DNA from: Acanthopleura granulata
Lineage: Eukaryota > Mollusca > Polyplacophora > Chitonida > Chitonidae
Direction: 5' to 3'
DNA: 64,000 bases
Assembly: GCA_016165875.1 (NCBI GenBank)
Contig: JABBOT010000080.1
Coordinates: 32,056,299 to 32,120,298, forward strand
The translations under genes were made by a program, and so were the position numbers. Shown here one piece after another: positions 24,083 to 36,000 of the stretch; the stretch's first letter is position 1; each line of letters starts with the position of its first letter. The notes beneath the pieces are model-generated. The model did not search any database, had not been told where the DNA came from, and saw only the letters and a program-made list of their open reading frames with translations.

Positions 24083-27000
24083 GTTTGCGGATTTTACCGC
24101 ACATACTGAGAACTTCTTGCCGTGTGTCTTGATATCAGTTAGCTCTTGACCACTTTTGCATATAAAGTCGCAAATAAAATTTTTCATAACTTATTTTTTC
24201 TGTATATTTATGTATATGTAGAAAAAAAAAACTTAGGAATAGAGCCATACGCCCTAGAACGCCTAGTTAATATGGTAGTAATTTGTAAGCATGATCAGAA
24301 TCTCGATGACATTGCCTTACAGGGCTACACGTCAAGCTAGACAACCTCTTAAAACTGTTCAGTTCAGTCTTAATGTATGGTAGGAAGAGCCACAAGTCAG
24401 CAAGTTCAGAAAAGCCAACATCTAGGCTTACAGCAGGCAACATGTGCTTTCACTTGTAACCATAACTACCCTCGCCCAGTTGGATTTATTATGATGATGT
24501 TCAGTACTTATCTACTAAGCAATAAATATAAACTAAATATTTTTTTGGTACGGCCTAATGACCGGATGAAAAACCCAGATTGGAAGAAAAACTGGATGAG
24601 AGGGTACCAAGGCAACTATAAACGCCAGTTGCAGGAAAACTATCGTATGTATCATGGTAAACTCTACGGATTATGAAAGAAGAGGTTCTTAGCTGTCGAT
24701 ACATGCTAAATTTGTGTTAATAAACGTTGATTTTAGTGTATTTATCTTGATCAGACAGGAGTTCGTCAAACTAGCTTGAAGCGAAGACTGCCATTGTAAT
24801 GACAGGCTAGGTAACCAACCCATCTTCTGACTGTAGATTTCTTCTTTTTTGCTAATAAACACATCAAACTTCTTCATTTTAAAATTAAAAAAAAATAGCC
24901 TTTGGTTTGAAAAATACATGAGTTGGTACTAACTCATGTTTAAATTTATTTACTTAATATCTGCTTGTTCTTTTTCCCATTTTACAGCTGCCTTGATAAT
25001 TTCAGTTTATGTAATTAATGTTTAAACATACATGTATTTCATTTTTACCAGCTGCTGTGTTGGTAAAAAAAACTAACTAAATTGAAAAAAATGAGGGTGT
25101 GTAAATAATCAATTGAAAGTTGATTATCATGAAAAAATGGGAATGCAATGGGATATATGAGATATATATGCAGCCCACATTATTCTTTAAGAATTAATAG
25201 TTTCATCCATTTTTTTTTTATTACCTTATGGTAATGCACTGCTGTGTGATTTGGTAAATTTTATGTGACACTTGGTATATTTTATGCCATACAAATCTAA
25301 ACCTGCTTAAAATGTGTTGCTAAATACTCATAATAGGTTGCAAAGCGTTGGTTTTCCAAAGTTGGTATGTTTATCCATGTTTGGTTTGCTTTGTGTATTT
25401 ACACATTGGAATTAGGTCAGTTTTGAAAAATGTCTTAATTAGAAAATCAAAACAAAAAGTCCTTTTCATATGTCATTAAAAAATAATTGAAAATATTGCA
25501 TACCTGACAGCACTGGACATTATCTGAACAGTCCTCTATAGACCATATATACATATAGGGGAGTTTATTGTATGTTTATTGACTTCTATATCAGTATCAA
25601 AAACTGTGTAGATTTTAAAAATTGTTTCATGCAAACAAAATCATATGGAGTCGGAAAAGGTGATGTGTTTCTTTTTTTTGAAATGTGTGTTTTTTATTTT
25701 TTCCACTTTGCAGTAGTTTTTTCTTTTTTTAAGCAGGCGCAAAAAAAATCTCTGAAAAAGAGGTCGAGTTTGAGTTTTTCTTTTGTTTTAAGCAGACAGA
25801 GAAAAAAAATAATAATCCCTGCTAAAGATCTTGGACCCTGAGATAATTAGCCAGTCGGATTACAGTGATGATTGGCTGGCAATCTTGGGGCTCGCAATGT
25901 TATATCAGTTCCCAAGATAATCAGCCAATGATTGTGTCACATACATGAGGGTTTCAACAAAAGCGCGAAGCAAAATGTAATCTGATTGCCTTGTTATCAA
26001 GGGGCCCAAGATCTTTTTCAGAAAGTATTTTTCTTCTGCTAAAAAATAAAACGAAAAACTCCAACACTATCTCTTTTTATGGGATAATAGTGAATTAGTA
26101 AGTAAATAGATGAGGCTAAGTAAATTTTATACATGTGTCTACTTGGTTGCACTTTAGTAAACTACTTTCCTGTTGATCAGTTATCTCCCCTGTTTTGAAG
26201 ATCATGGTCATAAATCTTTGTGTCAAGTTGCCGATGAACTCTCGTCCAGTCAAGATAAATACACTAAAATCAATGTTTATTAGCACAGATTTAGTATGTA
26301 TTCAAAGCTAAGAATCTCTTCTTTCCAAATCCGTTGAGTTTACTACGACACATCAGACAGTTTTCCTCCAGTTGGTATTTATAGTTGATACGACACACTC
26401 CCATCAGTTTTTTCTACCCAGCTGGGTTTTTCATTGGGTCATTAGACCGTACAGCCTTCCAAGTTACAGGGCTGCCCATTAAGCTAGCTATACTACCACT
26501 GGCGCTGTTTTATGATGGTACATGTGTGAACTGCTCTTTGTAAGATCTCTACCTTGACAGAACTGGTCCACCATAAGTTTTATTTCAGCAGTAAACCAGC
26601 AAATCAGATAAGAAACAATGCCTTGTCAATGTCATACCGCACTTCATATTTCATGCCACCCTCCCCTCCCCCAGGACTGATATCAGATGTGTATGTGCTT
26701 AGGTTTTGCTCTTGTAAGCCAAACATGTTGAACCTGATTTCACACAGATGTATTTATTATGAATATATTGTTAATTTTTACCATGGAATTAAATTTCTTT
26801 CCATAACTTTGATATCTATTCTCAATGTATATGAACTTAACAGGTACTTTGAAATAATTGTGATAGCATATTTAAAACTAATATATCAACTGATATTCAA
26901 GCTGCTAGCTATACATGGGGTACACGAACAGCTGGTACATAGCTTGCACATGAAGTTAAAAGTTAATCGGGCATAAACCGACCCCATGAGAAAAAAAAAA

Positions 27001-30000
27001 GGATTGATGGGTAGGTAATTCTTTTTTTTATTCTGGCCTTTGAAAAAGATAGGAATTTTAAAGAAATGATCATGGAGAGAAGGAATATAAAAAAAATTTC
27101 ATCAAAATGCCAATAAAATTAGGTCCTTTTTTGAAGGGTCGGTCATATTTTTAAGGTTGGCCTGCCCAATGTCCTCGGCAGGATAAATGACTGGGTGTGA
27201 ACTGGGCTTTATGATCATGCCAATTATGTCTATACATACGTTTGTATATACATATATATAAACTATGAACAATTCAGTTTCATAGCATTTGCTGATTTAA
27301 AATCATTTCATCATTGTCACTGGATCTGACAGTGCCTGTATGGAGAAGTGAAAGTCATATCTACTTCACAAGTGATCACAATGAGAAAATCTTGTATGTT
27401 ACTATTTAACTTGTTGCAATGTGTATGTTAAAGGATATGTCTTTGGTTTCTTTCATCCAAAGAAAACGTAAACCGTACCGCTGTTGTTGAAGTGAACAAG
27501 TTTTGAGCTCAGGGTTAAACACCAGTCAGTAAAAATAAAATAAAATAAATGAAAACCTTGTAAAATGATCTAAAATTTTTACCATAAGCAGGTTAGTCAT
27601 TTTTTTTTCCTGAGTGTGCTATTGATTTTTAGGAACGTAGGATGATATCCTAATATTAAATATAATATTTTATCACATTTATGTGTCTAAAACTGGAGCG
27701 AGATTTTAAGTCCTTCACAGTAAATTCAGAATATCTCATCCTGAATGTTCTGTTCTGTCTTCTTGCTCAGGCCAGCCTTCTGCCGCGGGGACCACACCCT
27801 CTCTGTGCCCATGGCCCTGTTTCAGCAGAACCGCAGTCGCCTGTGCGAGGCCTTACGATGCAGTGGCAAGGTGCAGAAGGGCTCCGTTGTTGTGCTGCAG
27901 GGTGGCGAGGCAGTCATGAGGTACTGCTCTGACCATGAGCCTCTCTTCAGACAGGTAACTGCACTGAAACTTGTTAATGTTAAAGGTAAAATCAAACTCC
28001 ATGTGAAAATTACCATTTTATGATGGTTTTTTTGTTTTGTTTTGTTTTGTTATATTTTTTTGTCATTGAGAAGAAAGCATAAACAAACCTGGATTGGACC
28101 ATTTCCTACAAGTGACTGGCAGTGGTGACATAGTGGATAGAGTGTCTGCCTGGTAATGAGTAGATCTGGGTTCAGTTCCAGGTGGAGCCATACCCGAGTC
28201 AAATCACACCTAAGTAACCTGTGGACTTAATGTACATAGCTTTGAGCTCTGCGTAAGAAGGAACGGGTCAAATACTGTTGTCTGTTGTCTGTGTGACATG
28301 ACTTTAAACCTCTAACAAATCTTCAAAAATGTAAGTTTTGCTGGCCGCTGTGATATAAGTGAAATACTCTTCAGTATGGCATCAAACACCAATCAGATAA
28401 GTCATTAGAGTAGTGTGCATGCACCACGTGGTTGATTGTCTATTCCAGAAGGGCATCTGTGGTTAGCATGCACAGTGACTCGGGAGCCTTTCACCTGTGC
28501 AGTTGCTTTGGTTTCAAGCCCAGATAATGATGACTTCCTCTCTGACCGTACATGGGAAGGTATGCCAGCAACCTGCGGATGGTTGTGGGTTTCTTAGAAT
28601 TACAACACCAGTAAATAAATAAATATCATTACACAAATATTGTTTCATGATGCCAGGAATCTTACTTCCACTGGACTTTTGGAGTGGAGGAACCAGACTT
28701 TTACGGAGCGGTGGAGGTAGATTCCGGTAAGGCCATCCTGTTCTGCCCCAAACTGCCGGAGTCTTACGCTGTCTGGATGGGAAGGTGTGTGTCCATTGAC
28801 AACTGGAATAAATTTTCTGGTTCTTGCCAACACTGCAGGCTAAAAAATTCTGGGTCACCAGCCACAAGCACCTAGCTAATAGCACCTTTTCACCTTCCCC
28901 CTGCCATGCCCGAAATATTCCCCTGTTAAGGATGTAGGTGGGCCCTGTGAATCTCTGGGTCGACTCTCTATTCTACTGTAACCCACAGTTTGCATTCCAC
29001 TGCCATTCAGCTTTTCTTTTGTGGTCTGTGGAAACATTCTTTCAGTATGAATACACACACCGTAGGCAAGTCAGTGCTATTGGATTATCTTTGGAGAGCT
29101 TGAAACCTGGATGGCACTCTGCAGCATTTGAAAAATGAAATTCAGTGAATTTACAAACAATTTTGGTAAGCTATTCAAAATTGAAATCTTTAAAAAAAAA
29201 AAAAAAGCAGACCAACATTGTTCCTCTGAAATCAGATGTTACATTAACTGATCAGGTAGATTGCCAAGATTGAATCTTTAACTTCATATGGGAGTACTTA
29301 TTAACTGAAATTGTATGTTGTTATCTCCAGTCTGTAGCAAGAAGTAATCAGAGATTAAATAATTGATTTACAGCTGTGTCTTCATGTCCATCATGTAATG
29401 CATTTATGATTAAAATTGTGCTTTAGATTAATGTTTTTATTGTTGTGCCTAGACTGAAGACGACAGATGACTTCAAGGCCTTGTATGACGTGGATGAGGT
29501 GTACTATGTTCCTGATGTAAGAATTTCTATCAACTGTGCTGTTGGTATTAATCATTTATTTATTGGAGGCAATATTTTAAATATTCATAATTACTTTTAT
29601 TTATTTTTTTTCAAGGGTAAAACATATTTGCATTTGTGAATAATTATTAAATATTTATAAGTATATGGTTGTAAAGTAAAAAAAATGCTGCTTTTGTATG
29701 CGTGTGTAAATATGTATACCTTATGCTCTTACGTGTGTAAAGTTTGCCCAGGTATAGATAAGTGCAGGGCTTGATGGTCAAGAACTGGCAGTATATAAAA
29801 ATCCTGTTTCATTGATGAGATGTGAAGATTGTTCTGCTTTCTTTTGTTATTGCAGAATGATGCCATGTTTGTTCTCAAAATGATGTCATTATTATATTTT
29901 CAGATGAAGTCAGTTCTGAAAGGGAAAGAGCCTTCTGCGTTGTTAGTTTTGGTAAGTCGTTACAAGGCATTTGGAGGGAGGGGGGAGATGGTTACATACT

Positions 30001-33000
30001 CTGACCCAGTCATTCAAAACCATAAAGTACTATGGTAATATATAATATGTCTTCTGTGGTGGTAGTTTTAGTAAGTCATGCCCGGGAGAAAAATTTATAT
30101 ACTTTGAATCATTGAAGATAATGTGTTGTTGGCTTTGTTAAATCATGTTGGGTGGGAGGAGAGAGGGTGGGGGAGAGAGGGTGGGGGAGAGAGGGTGGGG
30201 GGGAGAGAGGGTGGAAGGAGAGAGGGTGGGGGAGAGAGGGTGGGAGGAGAGAGGGTGGGGGAGAGAGGGTGGGAGGAGAGAGGGTGGGGGAGAGAGGGTG
30301 GGAGGAGAGAGGGTGGGGTTGGAGCAGGGGATTTACACTCAGTTATTTACAGCCATCAGTTCTAATATATGTTCTCAGCATTGTTAGTTTGGGTAGGTCA
30401 TGCCGGGGGGATGGGGGAAGGGGAGAGAGATGCACCTGCACTGATTCACATATTTAAAATCATAAGTTATGTTATATTTTTTCAAAGGAAATTATGAATT
30501 TTATTTTATGATAGAAACAAGTACATGTATTCAAGGGATGTGTGTATTTTGTATTTCAGCATGGTTTGAACACTGACAGTGGAAGTTACAGCAAAGAGGC
30601 AGCCTTCGATGGCATTGGAGAGTAAGCAAATCTTTGAATCATCTGATTTCCAAACTGTTATGTGTTAGGATTAACTTATGAATCTTGTGAAATTTTGTCT
30701 AGAGAAAAGTAGCCATTGAGGTAGAACTGGTTTGCAGTTATGTTTATGAACTGTTCAAGGAAGGGTTTCATTTTCCCTCCAGTCTTCATCACTGACTGCT
30801 CCTGTTTCCTCCTCTGTCTTTTCTTCTACACACTTTTACTTCTCATTGGCATGTTGTAGAAACAGTGGGGAATAGTAACAGGTGAAATTTAAATCAGAAG
30901 ATTTCAGTTCAGGTTTGATGGTTTTGTTTGAAAATTCATTGGGTCATATTTGACGTGAGAAGGTCTGTCAGTAATCTGCAGAAGGTCCAGAATTTTCCCA
31001 AACTCTGGCTTGTCCCCATCAGTATCCTGGAGCATGACATAAAACGCCAATCAAATAAATGAATAAGTAAATAAATAAATAAGTGAACCAAATTTGACGT
31101 TAAATAACATCATAACTCAACCATTTTCATTCATTTCAAATGTTGATGTTCACAAGAAGATGAATAGATAAATTAATACATTGTCCTTATTGTTTTTATC
31201 TTAACTTTGTCTTCTTTCAGATTTACCGTGGACAACAAAATTTTACACCCTATTATCAGTGAATGGTATGTAACTTTCAGACTGGGAATTAGCTTTTAGG
31301 ATTGGATGTTATATCAAAGTGTCTGACATAGTGACAAGTGAAGATAATGTGAAAGCCATTATCCCGGTCCTGTTCCTGGAGAATTCCAGTGTTCAGTTTC
31401 AGTGTTCAAATCCAGCTGTTGCAGCTTTCTGTCAAGTTGTTAATACTCTAAGTATTACTCTATATGTACTCAAGGTTGTTGAATTACTCAGTGACTTACT
31501 GATGTGAAAAATTTTATCTGCACTAGATCTGTTATTAAAATATCCAAGGAGCACACCCTTTCTGTGTAGCCTTTATATCTTCAAGTACAAATCTACATAT
31601 CTCAGACTTGGTGAATCACATAACAACTTAACCTGTGAAAAACTTTATCAGAAGTCCTGTCCTAAGTGAAATCAGTGTATACTATACATTCATGCATATT
31701 TATCACAAACCATATATGGTAGGTGTCTGAACTATATGACAAACTGTATGCATTAGAATGCCCATGATGCCTTTGACAGTGGATGGATATGGTATCAGTT
31801 GACTTTCTTCAAAGTTTTCTGAACAGCACAAATAAATAGAGAAAAAATTAAAATCCAACAGGATATCAACATCCCATTACTTATGCAGCTGTCACAGTTA
31901 TGCAAACACTATATTAGTGGTGCACATGATTTATGTAACATGATTTTACAACTTTAAAGTTAATTATTTAACTGACTTGACAGTGTATATTTTTTGAAAG
32001 GATCATTCAGTGGTTTCATTCATTTTCTGTGAATAAATTTGACCACAGTTGTATACTTGTGAATAAAAATGTACTAAACCAGCAAATAAAAATGTCATAA
32101 ATCAGCAGATGAAAATGATCAGAAATCAGCGGATAAAATTATCAGAAATCATAAACCAAGAGATATAAATATAAACCAGCAGATAAAAATGCCATTAACC
32201 AACAACAAAAAATAATCAGAAATCAGAGTGAGACTACATGTAAAACTGTAGTAACTGGCTGTTTGTCTGTCTGTCTGTCCACAGCCGTGTATTCAAGTCT
32301 GAGCTTGAGCTGGAGGTGCTGAGGTACAGTAACAGGCTCAGTAGTGAGGCACATAAAGAGGTAATGTTCAGCTTGAAAAATTTGTCTTTTTACTCAGTGA
32401 TGTCAAGATTTATGAAGCTGTTGTTTTTTTTTTTTCAAATGTTGGATCAGAGCTTTGTTTTATAAACATCTTCAAGGAAGCAAAATAATATGTATGGTAT
32501 ATGTCACCTGCTGACACTGGTTGGTCTGCATGTGTGCATATGCAGAATCACAAATGGACGGATTTCACAATCAGATGGCACTGTTGATAAGTGCTTTCAC
32601 AAAGGGATTTGTCTCAGTCGGTTAGCGCGCAAGTGCAGAGCAATGAACCAGAAGCCTTCCACCAATGTGGTCGCTGTGTGTTCAAGTCCAGCTGATGCTG
32701 ACTTCCTCTCCAACCTTATGTGGGAACGTTTCCCGGTTTCCTCCCACCATAATGATGACTGCTGTCATATAAGTGAAATATTCGTGAGTACAGCATTAAA
32801 TACCAATCAAATAAATAAAATAAACAAATCAAAGGGATTTGTTGGGATCTATAAAAATAAATTTATTTTAGAACATTACACACATTGAAGGTTTCACTTC
32901 TGATGTAGAATTCAAAGTATGCTAGCCCAGGTCACAGACAAAATTTATTATTATGCCTTTCAGAATATCTAAACTATTCAAAAAGGTTTGCACACATAAA

Positions 33001-36000
33001 TATTCCTGTTCATAAAAGCTTAGATACTGGCGATTTCAGGGGAGGTTTAAGAATTCATTTTTATTGCTGAGTTGTTAGTGGAAACTGAGTAAACAGTATG
33101 TTTAGAAATGATTTATGAAATATTGTTGGCTTTGATAACAGAAGCCAAAACTTTGTGTAAAATCATGTGTAAGGTTCTCTGTGACTCAGTCATGTCAGTC
33201 GTCAAAAGGCCAGTGTCCTTGCCCTTGACAGGCCCTTGACCAATGGGGTCGTGTGACTGGGAAAGGGTGAAGGTCATGGGGTCCAGGTGGCTCTGTTCAG
33301 TTTCCTTCACCCTTAAACCTGACCTCGATTCTGTAAAGAAAGTGTTATAAGACTGACATTAGATCTGTTCAAAATTATTATAATACATGTCAGTATAAAT
33401 GAATGAAATATTTTGTTCATCTGTGTAACAGGTGATGAGGAGCATTAGACCAGGCATGTATGAGTATCAGATAGAGAGGTGAGCCATTGTAAATCTTGAT
33501 CATATCGTCACACTAGGGCCCATCTGTAGGAAGCCCTCTTAATATTAAAAGCATGTAAATACCATGGCAGTGAGCACTGTAGGTGTTTGGTCGTCATGAC
33601 ATTTAGGTGCTCATAATGTTAAGAGGGCTTTGTGCAGGTAACACCAGGTCTGTTCTGATTCTTGTAAAGGTGTGTCTTCCACAGACTTATTCCTCAGGTA
33701 GATCTCAAACACTGGTGAATATTAATGAATCCTGCATCCAGTGACATTATGTTCTGCCTCCCATCAAAATATTAAAGCAAGTATGGCATTATCAGTCAAT
33801 CAATCATTGCCATTATACGAAGAAGTGGTACAGCAAATCAGTTGCCTGGATCCTCACACCTGGAAACTTGATTTCCTTTTGTACATAATCTGAGTTTCTG
33901 TATTTCACCTGAAGTTTAGCATTTTTCTACCGACACATTTTGCATGATTATGATTGATTCATCCTCCTTCGGGTCACTTAAGTTTTTTTGGTGAAGGTGG
34001 CTTAAGGAAGTGCATTTTGCCACTCTAACCTATAGGTGAAATACAGTAGTTTCGATTCATTAAGTGCAGAGGCACAGTTTCAGTGCTCTAATTTGTAGGA
34101 CCTCAGTTACAGTAACTGAGAATTTGTTAATGTGTTTGTGGATATTTCTGCTAAGAAGAAGAGAAAGATTTTTTGTATTTCCAAGAAATGGCACACTTCT
34201 GACATTCACCATTGGAATTTACCTTTTATTTAAAGTGAAACACTAATCGTAATAAAACCAAGGAAAACAGTCAGGGACAGCAATGCCGGGGTTCAAGCCA
34301 GTAGGCTCTTTGTGTGCATGTCTGTAGCCTTTCTTTGGTTACATCGGAGCATATACAGTAGGTGTGCATCCCTGTGCACTACGAGCCTTCCATGTTTACA
34401 TCTGTAACAGTTTTCACTCGCATGACCTGCAGATATGGGGGAAAATTGCGCATTGTCGCAGTCTGAAAGCAATTTGCGGCAAAAGTATACATCGCAGGAA
34501 ATAAGCATGACTAGATTCGTGATCAGGACGTCAAACTACGTCAGATATCATGCTTTCAACATTTTTATTTTCATCCTAAACATGAATGCATTGTAGATGC
34601 GTTATATATCATATATTATATTTATTTATATATATTATATATCATATATGTGCCAAATATAGTGAATAGGCCTTTTCTCAAATCTTGAAGCCTGTAGATG
34701 CTGTGTTTTTTAAGACAGCTCAAAGATTTTCAGCACACATAAAGAACATGTATAACACTTTTCACTTAGCAATCTTGAGATTTGCAGCTTTAACCATTTT
34801 CTGTCAACTCACATGCAAATATGGGGGAAATTGCGCTTTTTCCCACTTTGATCGCAATTTGTGAAAAAAATATGCATCGTAGCAAAGAAATAAGATCAGA
34901 TTTGTGATGAGGTAGCATGTTTAGAGGACTCAAAATCTAAATCACTTCCCGGTTCCCATTATTTGCTCACACATCGCATTCTGTTCCATTCAAAATAATT
35001 CATAGGCAACAGTTGTTACATGTGGAAAATTTCATGTCAGTCGGATTTGGGAGAAAATGCCTCTCAAAACTTTTAGTAGAAACCCAATATGGCGGCTGGG
35101 TCATGTGACCAAGGGCACCCAAACTTTTACCCATGAAAGACAGTCCCCAGGCCTACTACCTACTTCAATTTAATGCATTTCTGCCTTGTCATTTTTGCCA
35201 CACAAATTTTTCAATTTTGAAACTTGCAAAAATTGCAATTTTTTTTTTTTAGATTTGTACTCCTTTCGGTTTGCTGATATCATTTCCAGTTTGGTAAAAT
35301 TTGTCTCTTTGTATGGGGGTATGGTAGGCCTTAAGACTGTGACTCTGGCTTCATTGGTTGTAGAGACATGCCCATCTTCAGTTTTGCTGACGTCACTTCC
35401 AGTTTGCCAAAATTTGCATATCTGGACTCAGCGTCCAAAAGTGCATCAGGTAGGACTATTTGTAGGACATCATTGGTACAAGTGTAGGAATTATTAGTGA
35501 AAAACGAATTTTTCTGTCAAATGACATATTCACCCAATAGCGACCTTGAACAGTTTTCAAGGCAAGAAGTTCTCGTTTTCACCCTAAATCTACCTGGCCT
35601 TTGTGCAACTACAATTTAAATTTCAGCTCCTTCGCATCAGCTGTTCTGTAGAAGAAGATGTTTAAAGGTTTTCATCAAAAACCAATATGGCCGCCAAGTT
35701 ATGTGATCAAAGATTTCCAAAAGTTTAGGTGCAATACTTAAGGTCTGTAGCTAAATTATACTGAAGTTTCACAACCGTGCGAATTGCAGTTTTCTCTAGG
35801 TACGCGGGACAAAATAGTGGAGAATAATAATAATAATCCGAATGAAAGCAAAAGGGATTCAAACCTGAATGGCTTGAACCCCTAAATAATATTTAAAATA
35901 GGACTGAGAGCCCTGCGAAGATAAAGATATCTACAAAAGAAGAATAATTTAGATCTTCTAACTAGCTAGTGTATAAAGTTACTAGCATGAATGGAATTCT

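Noticed and set aside
24377..24676. Possible small gene encoding a Lys/Asn/Tyr-rich C-terminus
   Set aside because: Its 5' half lies in dispersed repeat C and no family, splice or promoter evidence supports it; mentioned in the intron entry only.
30123..30457. Gly/Glu/Arg-repeat open frames
   Set aside because: Produced by the purine minisatellite inside PEPD intron 5; not spliced to anything.
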